Positions 1 through 7,829 of a stretch of 45,822 nt of DNA are shown piece after piece. The notes under the pieces are model-generated. The model ran no database searches, had not been told where the DNA came from, and saw nothing but the letters and a program-made list of their open reading frames with translations. Location: positions 1 through 45,822 of the forward strand of contig NZ_CADIKF010000058.1 of the NCBI RefSeq assembly GCF_902859875.1, in the 5' to 3' direction. This stretch comes from Paraburkholderia solisilvae. GTDB taxonomy: Bacteria; Pseudomonadota; Gammaproteobacteria; Burkholderiales; Burkholderiaceae. The position numbers were made by a program, and so were the translations under genes. The first letter of the stretch is position 1. Each line of letters opens with the position of its first letter.

Positions 1-110
1 CATCCCGCCCGCAGAAGCTGAGGCAAACTACTATCGGCAACTTGAAACACCGGTCGCCGAACCCGCATTAACTTAAACCAACCAGCCTCCACGATTCCCG
101 GGGCGATTCA
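1..110 (+). mobile_element. Right end of an IS3-family element (truncated by window edge)
   Basis: Frame 2 from position 2 to the TAA at about 74-76 reads as the last codons of an IS3-type OrfB transposase, with a tail of the form PPAEAEANYYRQL. Downstream, the sequence ending GGGGCGATTCA at 101-110 reads on the opposite strand as TGAATCGCCCCGGG, a terminal inverted repeat of the type seen on IS3-family elements. From 111 onward the frame of the interrupted ATPase gene opens. The left end and the target duplication lie outside the window, so the exact boundary rests on the inverted repeat alone. Confidence 0.7.
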
Positions 111-422
111 CTCGGCGGAAAGCGTCTGCTCGTCAGTCCTGAGCCTTTGCAAGAGGGCAAGGGCCGAATTTCGTTTGCGCTTAAGCTACGCGACACGAAG
201 CAGAACGCCGCGGCCCATGCCGTTCTGAGTGAGGGAGAAAGCCGAATTGTTGCGCTGGCAGCCTTCCTCGCCGATATCACTGGCTCGGGGCAATCGACGC
301 CGTTCGTTTTTGACGATCCGATTTCATCTCTCGACCAGGAGTTTGAGGAGCGCGTTGCTGATCGGCTGGTTGAGCTGTCCCGAACACGGCAGGTGATCGT
401 TTTCACACATAGACTTTCATTG

Positions 423-427
423 CTGGC
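423..427. repeat. Target site duplication, left copy (CTGGC)
   Basis: The five bases CTGGC immediately precede the left end of the IS2-like element and are repeated at 1764-1768. A 5-bp duplication is typical of the IS2 group of the IS3 family. Confidence 0.9.
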
Positions 428-497
428 TGGAACAGCCCCCTGAAAGTCCGGACACAGTCTCCCACTTACAATAGCGGGTAGGCATAAGACTGTGTAC

Positions 498-887
498 ATG
501 ACTAACAACAAACGACAAGTGATGGAAGTGTTAACGGGACCTGAGCGCCGGCGGCGCTGGTCGGCGGATGAGAAGCTGGCGATGGTTCGGGAGACGTTCG
601 AGCCCGGCAAGACAGTTTCGATGGTGGCGCGGCTGCATGGCATCAACCCGAATCAGCTATTTCAGTGGCGCAAGCTGCATCAGGACGGCAGTCTGTCGGC
701 GGTGAGCGCCGGAGAAGAAGTTGTGCCGGCCTCTGAGCTGGGCGATGCACTCAGGCAGATCAAGGAACTGCAACGCCTGCTGGGCAAGAAGACCATGGAG
801 AACGAGATTCTCCGTGAAGCCGTGGAGGTGATGAAGTCGCGAAAATGGATTGCGCGCTCACCCTCATTGCCGGGGGACGAGCAGTGA
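498..887 (+). CDS. IS2-group transposase subunit OrfA (HTH)
   Basis: Small basic protein with an N-terminal helix-turn-helix typical of IS3-family OrfA (motif RRWSADEKLAMVRETF, then VARLHGINPNQLFQWR), followed by a leucine-zipper-like helix (ELQRLLGKKTMENEILREA) that mediates multimerisation with OrfAB. It binds the element's terminal inverted repeats. The ATG at 498 is preferred; an in-frame GTG at 492 would add two residues. The 3' end overlaps orfB by 43 bp in the -1 frame, so a programmed frameshift in the overlap would make the OrfAB transposase. No classical A6G slippery run is obvious, and the GCGAAAAT stretch near 839 is only a candidate. Confidence 0.92.
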   Translation: MTNNKRQVMEVLTGPERRRRWSADEKLAMVRETFEPGKTVSMVARLHGINPNQLFQWRKLHQDGSLSAVSAGEEVVPASELGDALRQIKELQRLLGKKTMENEILREAVEVMKSRKWIARSPSLPGDEQ

Positions 888-1732
888 AGCAGGTCTGCGA
901 CGTTCTCGGTGTAGCGCGCTCGAATGTGGCGGAAAAGCTCGCGCGGCCAGCCGACTGGAAGGATGGCCGTAGCGCACGGAAAGCGGATGATGCGGACCTG
1001 GTCGACGAAATCCGGTTGCTCGTTGCTGACTTGCCGAGCTACGGCTATCGACGCGTCTGGGGCCTGTTGCGAAGCGAGAGGGAATTGCGGTGCGCAGCGC
1101 CGGTAAACGTCAAACGCATTTATCGCGTGATGCGTGTGCACGATTTGCTGCTCCACAGACGGCCTGCGCGGCCGCGCATCGAGCGTCGGCATGACGGCAA
1201 GGTGGCGGTATCCAGAAGCAATCAGCGATGGTGCTCTGACGGCTTCGAGTTTCGTTGCGACAACGGCGAGCCGCTGCGCGTGACCTTCGCACTTGACTGC
1301 TGCGATCGCGAGGCCATGAGCTGGGCCGCGACGACCGGCGGTCACAGCGGTGACGTTGTGCGCGACGTCATGCTAGCTGCTGTCGAGCATCGTTTCGGGA
1401 ACGTTCGGAAAGCGCCTGCGCAAATTGAATGGCTCAGCGATAACGGCTCGGGCTACATTGCCGAAAAGACTCGGGCGTTCGCCTCGGACATCGGTCTCAA
1501 GCCGCTGACGACGCCCGTGTGTAGTCCGCAGAGCAACGGTATGGCAGAAAGCTTCGTGAAGACGATGAAGCGCGATTACGTTGCGTTTATGCCGAAGCCT
1601 GACGCGCCGACCGCTGTACGCAACCTGGCTGTCGCGTTCGAACACTACAACGACAGGCACCCGCATAGCGCGCTGAAATACCGCTCGCCACGCGAGTTCC
1701 GACGTAGAACCGATTCATCAACCTTAGTGTGA
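845..1732 (+). CDS. IS2-group transposase subunit OrfB (DDE integrase domain)
   Basis: 295-aa DDE-type transposase core. An HTH_21-like region lies near residues 50-100 (LPSYGYRRVWGLLR), followed by the rve integrase fold. The catalytic triad is visible: D132 in WCSDGF, D199 in WLSDNGSGY and E235 in NGMAESFVKTMKRDY, with the canonical 35-residue spacing between the second D and E. The C-terminal stretch (YNDRHPHSALKYRSPREF) matches the family. It could start at the ATG at 845 or be made mostly as an OrfAB frameshift fusion. It cuts and joins the element ends through a circular intermediate, as known for IS2. The reading frame is intact. Confidence 0.95.
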   Translation: MDCALTLIAGGRAVKQVCDVLGVARSNVAEKLARPADWKDGRSARKADDADLVDEIRLLVADLPSYGYRRVWGLLRSERELRCAAPVNVKRIYRVMRVHDLLLHRRPARPRIERRHDGKVAVSRSNQRWCSDGFEFRCDNGEPLRVTFALDCCDREAMSWAATTGGHSGDVVRDVMLAAVEHRFGNVRKAPAQIEWLSDNGSGYIAEKTRAFASDIGLKPLTTPVCSPQSNGMAESFVKTMKRDYVAFMPKPDAPTAVRNLAVAFEHYNDRHPHSALKYRSPREFRRRTDSSTLV

Positions 1733-1763
1733 GATGGTGTCCGGTAGTACGGGGGCAAATCCA

Positions 1764-1768
1764 CTGGC
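1764..1768. repeat. Target site duplication, right copy (CTGGC)
   Basis: This is identical to 423-427 and follows the right inverted repeat. Deleting 428-1768 restores the ATPase frame ...RLSLLALLEDAL.... Confidence 0.9.
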
Positions 1769-2315
1769 CCTTCTAGAAGATGCGTTGGATAAGGCCAACA
1801 AGAATGCGGCGACCATGGGCGGAGCTTCTCCGACACGGGCCTTGATATCACTGCGACGGCTGGGCACGCTGGTGGGCGTCGTCGATACGCTTGATGTAAG
1901 GCGAGAACGGCCCGATAAGGGCTTCGCGAAGCTGCGCGACCATCGGTTATCCGCTTTACGCAAGCTGCTCGACGCGGGCGATGTGGGTTACGACAATGAG
2001 ATGAAGGCGGTTTGCTCCGATTTCCGAATACTCGTCGAGCGATCTGTCGAGAAAGTCATGCTGAGTGGCTTAATCGAGCGGTTTCGCCGGTCCGTCCAGA
2101 CACAGCAGATTCGATCGCTGGCGAAGATTACGCCGGACGACTGCGTGCTAGTCGATCAAATGATGACGAAATATTCACGGTTTGAACATTCGCAATCAGA
2201 TGAGATCGACGCGGACCTTCCGGGCGTTGACGAGCTTGCCGATGATCTCAAACTTATGATCGATTGGATCGGGGAGTTTGATAAACGCGCTGCGGCGTAG
2301 ATCAGAGATAGGCAA

Positions 2316-2780
2316 ATGCGGATACTGACGTACAAGCGAACGCACACGGGCGATCCAGATCGTTCTGGGCGATTTGGCATCAACGACTGCATGGGAACGA
2401 TTCGAAACCTTCACTTTGATGCCGTGATCGGTGTGGGGGGCATCGGTGCCGAACCAATGAGTTTAGGAATCGCGGGGAAATTGACTTGGATCGGCGTTAG
2501 TCCTCAACGCAGCTCGGACAACAGAGGTCGGCGTGGCGATATCGTCACGTTTAACCGCTTTCTGTTAATGGACGCCGAAGGCCCAGAATTGAGAAGTGTT
2601 GCGCCAAACCTCGCACGACGCATGTACCGTGGGCGAAGTCGATTCGTGCTTGATTCATATTCTGATGTGGAACACGTCGAAGCTCTCGCCCTCCTCGAGT
2701 GGGCCTGCGAGATGACGGTGGCTCTCCCGATGCCTCGGAAAATTCGAGGTCGATGCCGTCATAATGCTTGCTCTTGCTGA
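2316..2780 (+). CDS. Uncharacterised 154-aa protein following the ATPase
   Basis: No known domain could be named. The N-terminus is well structured and looks like a conserved family: MRILTYKRTHTGDPD, then FGINDCMG, FDAVIGVGGIG, KLTWIGVSP and DIVTFNRFLLMDAEGP. The glycine- and aromatic-rich strands give a PUA/EVE-like or ligand-binding impression, but that is a guess. The last 25 residues after LEWA are Cys/Arg-rich and do not look folded, so the 3' end may have been altered by a frameshift or deletion. The gene starts 15 bp after the ATPase stop, so the two probably formed an operon. A role in the same (defence-like) module is inferred from position only. Confidence 0.65.
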   Translation: MRILTYKRTHTGDPDRSGRFGINDCMGTIRNLHFDAVIGVGGIGAEPMSLGIAGKLTWIGVSPQRSSDNRGRRGDIVTFNRFLLMDAEGPELRSVAPNLARRMYRGRSRFVLDSYSDVEHVEALALLEWACEMTVALPMPRKIRGRCRHNACSC

Positions 2781-3092
2781 CATCACTGCCAATAGGCCGT
2801 GGGGCTTGACCCGCCTCCGCGAGACATCTGACGCTTGGCCGCCTCCTAGGCACAGGGCACTCAGGGACATGCTACGGGCCTCGCATCTCGAGCGGATTGG
2901 ACGGTCGAAGAGCGGTTGGCGATGCGACGGCGGACAAGACGTATTCGGTGAGCGACTTGCGTCTCGCCGCCTACAAAATTTCAAACGCGCAATCGCCCTT
3001 GATTCTTGGGACATCGCGGTGTCACGGTCCACTTGGTAAGGGCGAAATATCGCGCTTTGGACAATTAAAAGCATTCCTACGATTCTAGACAT
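2781..3092 (+). other. Intergenic stretch with a probable gene remnant (about 2855-3088)
   Basis: No complete gene is recognised. The frame from about 2855 to the TAG near 3088 encodes a peptide with a protein-like pattern (YSVSDLRLAAYKISNAQ, then SRCHGPLGKGEISRF) but has no good start or ribosome site. It may be the C-terminal remnant of a decayed gene whose upstream part was lost, or a frameshifted continuation of the preceding gene. Confidence 0.35.
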
Positions 3093-4025
3093 ATGACATC
3101 CGCTACACAAACAAAAACCGACGGCGCTGCTGCGGCTCGATTCGCCGCTGGCGTGCTCGGCATTGCTACATGCGCGGAAACCTCGGCTACGACAATGACC
3201 GAAGACGCAGCGAAGGTCGATGTCAAATTCTCCTTTCGCCACGTAGTGGTGCCCAAGAAGCTCATTACAGCACATGCTCAGATCAAAGCCGGCCCGTCTT
3301 ATCGAAAGGAGTCGTCGAACGAGTATTTCATTACGCTCGGCATTGACAAGGATACGATCAACGCCCTGTCAGGAACGGGGATGCCCGGTTTGGTAATCTG
3401 GGTTCCGCCTCCACCCATGGATAGACTGTACTGGTATGCCACCGATCCACGGAGTCTATTGAAAACACCAGCTAAGATTCGTAGGTCGCAATACCTGCGG
3501 CCATCTATCCGGTACGACCTTTGCCGTCTGTACGATTACGCATCATGGTCGCGACGCCACGCGAGGCAAACCGTCGCCGCAATACCGGATGATCAGGTTA
3601 TGCGAAAAGCAAAAGAGGCGTACGGAGTGCTCAAGCGTCAGATATGGGCCAATCCGCTTGTCGGCGAGCTAAAAGTCACCCGGCTTGCGTGGCGGCACAT
3701 TACGCGACGTTCTAAGTCAATTACGCGTCGGATGGCATCTTTACGGATCGTACCTTATCTGAAGGCCTTCCTGGCCACTCCGCCAGATCGCTACGCTTGC
3801 AACTTTGCCGGAGTCGCGGAGTTTGGTTCGCGCACAATAGAAACGCGATACTTGATGTGTTGGTATCGTCAAGCGCTGTCGATCAACGGCGACAGCTATT
3901 CCCTCTTGGTTCGCATACGAGAAGAAATCAGCTATCCGACGAGGTGGCAATCCCGTCCGCTGAGCACAGGTGACATCCAGCAGGTCGCCACACTGGTATC
4001 GTGGTGGGGTAAAAAGGATGAGTGA
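3093..4025 (+). CDS. Hypothetical protein with DUF4365-like N-terminal half
   Basis: 310 aa. The first half resembles DUF4365-type proteins, thought to adopt a PD-(D/E)XK nuclease-like fold: a VDVKFSFRH strand, then HAQIKAGPSY (a QxK-like element), then PGLVIWVPP and LYWYATDP. The second half is a separate basic domain with LTRLAWRHITRRS, PYLKAFLATPPDRY, LLVRIREEISYP and LVSWWGKKDE. The spacing of Arg/His in this part faintly recalls BECR/PBECR-type RNase folds, which is speculative. The ATG at 3093 has no strong ribosome site. The gene stands alone, 600 bp before the SIR2 gene. A defence or toxin role is inferred from the neighbourhood and the nuclease-like halves, with low certainty. Confidence 0.6.
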   Translation: MTSATQTKTDGAAAARFAAGVLGIATCAETSATTMTEDAAKVDVKFSFRHVVVPKKLITAHAQIKAGPSYRKESSNEYFITLGIDKDTINALSGTGMPGLVIWVPPPPMDRLYWYATDPRSLLKTPAKIRRSQYLRPSIRYDLCRLYDYASWSRRHARQTVAAIPDDQVMRKAKEAYGVLKRQIWANPLVGELKVTRLAWRHITRRSKSITRRMASLRIVPYLKAFLATPPDRYACNFAGVAEFGSRTIETRYLMCWYRQALSINGDSYSLLVRIREEISYPTRWQSRPLSTGDIQQVATLVSWWGKKDE

Positions 4026-4631
4026 CGTACCCACCTCGGATTTCCGTACTGCCACCTCAGCGGAACAACTAGTCGTTTCGCTTCCGTAGGCATCTGACCG
4101 GGATGGTTGAGACGGATACGTCGATGCTGATAATACCGCAACGCTCGTATTGGCCTCATTCTTTCGCGCATACTTGGATGCGGCTGCAAACAGCAGATCG
4201 CACTCATCCACCTGAGGTCGAAGCGAAGACGGAGCGGCTATGGAAAAGTGTTCTAACGCTAGACCTCTATTCCCACCGATCTCGCGTCGAGACATCGACC
4301 TTTAGCTTTTGATCATATGCTCGCTGAGAGATTCGTGGGTCATGTGATCGTGACGCTTGCGTACGCAGTTGGGATTGACTCGCTGCGAGCACGTGGTGTT
4401 TCGTTGTGCTACGCCATCCGGGAAATGCGGGTGAAAATGGGGTGTGGGTCCGGACAGTGAGCCGATGCCTGCCGCCGTACTCGATGTGGTGGCCTTTCCA
4501 AAGCACCTGAGCAGTTCGCAATGCGAAAATCCGGCGGAATCGGGTTTTAGGTCCGCGTAATCAATACACACGACGCACTCCGACGGAAAGCAAATGCGTT
4601 CACGGTTAATCCCCGGCAATCTTTATGGAAG
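4026..4631. other. Long intergenic region, no recognised gene
   Basis: About 600 bp without a convincing coding region on either strand. The ORFs present have poor starts and atypical composition. The segment around 4320-4560 reads like a degraded mobile-element remnant (short frames broken by stops on both strands), but no family could be assigned. The 3' part should carry the promoter for the SIR2 gene. Confidence 0.4.
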
Positions 4632-6158
4632 ATGGAGAGCACGTTGACCGACAATCATTCCGAAATCGATCCATTTTCCCTGATCGATGAAATGGCCGAC
4701 CTTCTTGCAAGGCACAAGCTCGTGCCATTTTTTGGAGCTGGGCTCTCCCGGCAGCATCTAGGGGTGGCCGCCGCCGAGTTAGCGGGCGAGATGGCGGCGG
4801 AGATCGGTCGCGCATCCGATACACCGCTTGCCGAGATCGCTGATGTCTTCGCTGACGAGCGCGGCCAAGCGGCGTTCATCGCCTTTCTAAACGAGAAACT
4901 CGTCGTGGCAGAGTTGGACGAACGCAAAACCCCTTCGCATCGGTTGCTCGTGAGTCTGATGCAGAATCTGCTCTACACCACCAACCAAGACAACCTGTTT
5001 GAGCTGACCGCGAGTCGATATGGCAGACATTATCGAACGGTTCTCACCGTCGATGACTTGAGCGAATCTGCGCCTGGGGAACCGTTGCTGATCAAGTTTC
5101 ACGGTGACACGTCAGTGCCGGATTCACTGGTGTTTGGCGCGCGGTCGTATAAAAAACGCATGGAGGCCGAAGATCATCCTCTCGACATCAAGCTCCGCGC
5201 GGATTTGCTTGGAAAACGGCTGCTCTTTCTTGGATACAGCCTAAGGGACGAAAATGTCGCCAAGATTTTCGATACCGTGAAGCGGGCATTCAAGGGAACA
5301 TTGCCCAGTTCTTATCTCGTTGCTTTTGACGACGACGCATCTCTCATGGCAACAGCCCGCGAATACCAAGTGAAGGTAATCGTTCCGTCGCGTCTTTTCC
5401 CGGTACAGCCTAGCAATGCGGAGGCCTTCGAACACTTCCTGCAGGTGCTGTGCGATGAAACGCGCAAACGACAGGTGGAACGGGGCACTGCAGACCTTTT
5501 CTCCATCGGGGTGATCAACCCGCATATCGCCACAGACTACGAAACTCAGGCTGTCGCTCATGCGATCGAGAGCGAACCCTTCGATACGGCACTCGATGCG
5601 TTCCGCGTGACATTCGACCAGACGCATGTACCCGAGCATCTTCAGCAGAAAGTAACTGAACTCTTCGTCTCGCTGGTAGCGCGCGCCGAGCCTGCCAACG
5701 CCAAGGACATGGACGCACTGAGCGCTGCATTGTTCAACTTCCGTTTGCCACCCGCATCCGCGTTGACAGCGACAGCTGCGGTCATGGCGGCCTGTAACGG
5801 TCGCCCGGCGACACGTGGTTACGACAGCTACGCCAGTCTGGTATGTCCTGCGCTACCCGATGGCTTGCAGCCCGTCGCGGCCGCCGCGGCAGTGGCCATG
5901 CTCGGCGAGCGAGGCGAAGTCATCACGGATAATTTCCGAGGTCTAGCATCTTCCTGGTTTCGGGGATATGAAAACGTTCCCGAGAGTGTGAAGGAGCAGG
6001 TGATTGCGATGATCAAGACGGCATGGCCTGGTGACAAGGAACGGCAATCGCCGCTTCACCGATCGTTTCCTTCGGTTGCCCACGGCAAGAGTTTCCATGA
6101 AATACTCGAGGGCCTTCAGGAAAAGCTTCCCAAGCGGCTGGACAATCCCACGGAATAG
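4632..6158 (+). CDS. SIR2-like (SIR2_2) NAD-processing defence-type protein
   Basis: 508 aa. The N-terminal 270 residues form a SIR2-like Rossmann domain. FFGAGLS at 33-39 is the GAGxS NAD loop, YTTNQDN at 115-121 supplies the TxNxD motif (N118, D120), IKFHGD at 154-159 provides the catalytic His157, and FLGYSLRDENV at 199-209 is the typical SIR2_2 strand. The remaining 240 residues are helical and match no domain I recognise, so they are probably a sensor or partner-binding part. SIR2 domains of this class in ThsA, DSR and SIR2-HerA systems degrade NAD+ on phage infection; that activity here is inferred. It is the first gene of a same-strand trio with a HEPN protein (78 bp later) and an AbiGi-like protein. 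An ATG at 4625 is out of frame; 4632 is used. Confidence 0.87.
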   Translation: MESTLTDNHSEIDPFSLIDEMADLLARHKLVPFFGAGLSRQHLGVAAAELAGEMAAEIGRASDTPLAEIADVFADERGQAAFIAFLNEKLVVAELDERKTPSHRLLVSLMQNLLYTTNQDNLFELTASRYGRHYRTVLTVDDLSESAPGEPLLIKFHGDTSVPDSLVFGARSYKKRMEAEDHPLDIKLRADLLGKRLLFLGYSLRDENVAKIFDTVKRAFKGTLPSSYLVAFDDDASLMATAREYQVKVIVPSRLFPVQPSNAEAFEHFLQVLCDETRKRQVERGTADLFSIGVINPHIATDYETQAVAHAIESEPFDTALDAFRVTFDQTHVPEHLQQKVTELFVSLVARAEPANAKDMDALSAALFNFRLPPASALTATAAVMAACNGRPATRGYDSYASLVCPALPDGLQPVAAAAAVAMLGERGEVITDNFRGLASSWFRGYENVPESVKEQVIAMIKTAWPGDKERQSPLHRSFPSVAHGKSFHEILEGLQEKLPKRLDNPTE

Positions 6159-6222
6159 ATTTTCGAGGAAGCGAAGTGCTACCCAACAACCACCCATAGG
6201 CCTCTCACCGATCAAACAAGGC

Positions 6223-6228
6223 AAGGAG
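6223..6228 (+). promoter_or_regulatory. Strong Shine-Dalgarno (AAGGAG) of the HEPN gene
   Basis: AAGGAG lies 8 nt before the ATG at 6237 and fixes that start. The neighbouring SIR2 gene has a much weaker site, so the HEPN protein may be made in excess of SIR2. Confidence 0.75.
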
Positions 6229-6236
6229 CCTAGCTT

Positions 6237-7796
6237 ATGCCGTCAATGCAGGACCGGTTTTACGAGCGGTCAGCTCATCTGACTACTTTGCTGAATAGCG
6301 ATCCTGCCGAGGCGGTAAAGCAGGCTCGAGAGATCAATCTTGATACACCGGAGCCCGAGCGCTTCAACCTGATGCTGCTGAGGGCCAGTACTTTGGTGGA
6401 TGGCGGCGTCTTGGTGCAACAGAAGGGTGCAATCGAAGAAGGGCTCGCGCTATTTCGTGCACTGCATGATCGGTTCCCAACAACCAACATCGCCTACAAC
6501 CTGGCAAATGGGTTGGTCGCGGCGGTGGGCAACCCGCCTCGTGACCCCAGTTGGCTGGATCATCAGGAGCGTACCAAGGATTATCGCGCCGAAGCACGCC
6601 GATGCTTCTGGAAAGTAGCCCATAGTAAGGATGCCGATTATGAGCTGAAAACCCAAGCCTGGACGAACCTTGCCAACCAGTTCAGCAATAGCTATCGATT
6701 TGGCGAAGCTCATGATGGATGGCTTGCTGCGCTGGAGCTTGATCCGGAAAACGGAGTTGCAGCAAGCTCCGCAGCTCGTAACTTGTTATGGCTTTATAAC
6801 CGAGGATGCTGTTCAGATCTTACGCGCATTGAGGCGATCATGTTGGCCAAGATTGCGCATCGGTATCCGGATCGGGTTATCCATTATGCTGGTGCGCAGG
6901 CTGCGGAAGAGATCGCTGCGTTCGCCAGTGAATTGGAAGATCCGCCGCAGCGATCACCACACAAAGATCCATTCATTGCGTGGGTGGAGCGCGAGCGCCT
7001 GACGCTCGCACCCGCTGTCGAACGCATCGATCCCGTCGTGGGTAAACTGGACTGGCTCATGCTTCCTGGAATTTTGGAGCGTGAATCGGGCGCAAGCGGG
7101 ATGCCGCCGCCCGTGTTTGCCATGTTCAATGTGCTCAAGGGCGACTTCATCCTTGCGCGTGACCTTGCATGGCGGGCTATCGACGAAAACGTGTGGCCAG
7201 CGACGGGGCGATTTGGAGATACCCTCGATTACGCCACTTACGGCCCTGATGCGTCTGCGCTTATCTTGGCGCACCGTGCAGCCCTCGATCTGCTCGACAA
7301 GATCGCCGTAACGGCGAACCATTATTTCGAGCTTGGACAGTCGCCGGATAGGGTCTACTTTGGCAAGCTATGGCGAGGAAATGTTGACAAAGTAACCGGC
7401 GTGCGCCCACTTACCGAAAAGGTCGAGCAAGTGATTCGTGGGGGCGTCAGTGCTCTCTATGGCCTTTTGGAGTTGGCTGAGGACTACGATAACAGTGAGG
7501 GTATCCTGCGTCCGCAAAAGGAACTGCGCAACGCAGGCACGCATCGATTTGTAGTACTGCACGACTTCGGAGAACCAGCACACAGCAGACAGGCACCTGA
7601 AATTGAACGTCATCGACGGGAGCAATTTACCCAAGAGGCACTGCGCGCACTACGTGTCGCCAGGTCGGCCATTCAGATGCTCGCATTCTCGATTTCGCAA
7701 CACGAACGAGGTTTGGCACAGCGGGCCTCCGGCGTTGTTGGATCCCTGATCGTTCCTGACCACGATCGGATACGTGGACGCGATAACGAGGGTTAA
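6237..7796 (+). CDS. TPR protein with LA2681-type HEPN domain
   Basis: 519 aa. The N-terminal and middle parts are helical and TPR-like (TNIAYNLANGL near 83-93; TQAWTNLANQFSNSYRFGEA near 139-158; WLAALELDPENGVA near 162-175). The C-terminal domain carries RNAGTH at 431-436, the R-x4-H motif of HEPN ribonucleases, in the sequence setting of the LA2681-like HEPN family (LRNAGTHRFVVLHDFG). HEPN domains of this kind are predicted metal-independent RNases in toxin and abortive-infection systems. The gene starts 78 bp after the SIR2 gene and is followed 33 bp later by an AbiGi-like gene, which suggests an operon. One reading is that the TPR part senses a phage protein or docks SIR2 and the HEPN part cuts RNA; this is inference. 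Both catalytic residues are present. Confidence 0.82.
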   Translation: MPSMQDRFYERSAHLTTLLNSDPAEAVKQAREINLDTPEPERFNLMLLRASTLVDGGVLVQQKGAIEEGLALFRALHDRFPTTNIAYNLANGLVAAVGNPPRDPSWLDHQERTKDYRAEARRCFWKVAHSKDADYELKTQAWTNLANQFSNSYRFGEAHDGWLAALELDPENGVAASSAARNLLWLYNRGCCSDLTRIEAIMLAKIAHRYPDRVIHYAGAQAAEEIAAFASELEDPPQRSPHKDPFIAWVERERLTLAPAVERIDPVVGKLDWLMLPGILERESGASGMPPPVFAMFNVLKGDFILARDLAWRAIDENVWPATGRFGDTLDYATYGPDASALILAHRAALDLLDKIAVTANHYFELGQSPDRVYFGKLWRGNVDKVTGVRPLTEKVEQVIRGGVSALYGLLELAEDYDNSEGILRPQKELRNAGTHRFVVLHDFGEPAHSRQAPEIERHRREQFTQEALRALRVARSAIQMLAFSISQHERGLAQRASGVVGSLIVPDHDRIRGRDNEG

Positions 7797-7829
7797 AACG
7801 CAACGTTTACTTATTTCGCTTTACGGGAA

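Larger units (their letters stand above)
428..1763 (+). mobile_element. Complete IS3-family element, IS2 group (1336 bp)
   Basis: The left end starts TGGAACAGCCCCCTGAA and the right end, read on the opposite strand, starts TGGATTTGCCCCC. Both continue into a shared CCGGACAC block and a TCTC-CAC block, giving imperfect terminal inverted repeats of about 40 bp. The ends resemble those of Escherichia coli IS2 (from memory of that element). CTGGC is duplicated on both sides. The element carries overlapping orfA and orfB with orfB in the -1 frame, the standard IS3 arrangement. Both genes look intact, so it may still be active. Confidence 0.92.
111..2300 (+). pseudogene. AAA/ABC-type ATPase (AAA_13/SMC-like), C-terminal part, interrupted by two IS elements
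   Basis: Two segments in the same frame, 111-427 and 1769-2300, join without a stop when the IS2-like element and one copy of its target duplication are removed. The first segment carries the ABC-type signature-like stretch (VLSEGESRIVAL), a Walker B/D-loop stretch (FVFDDPISSLDQ) and a following switch-His region (VIVFTHRLSLL). The second is an alpha-helical C-terminal tail ending in TAG. The N-terminus with Walker A is not in the window and lies beyond another IS3-type insertion that ends at 110. Such ATPases are common in phage-defence and DNA-repair modules. The 154-aa gene 15 bp downstream was probably its operon partner. In its present state no full-length protein can be made. Confidence 0.85.
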
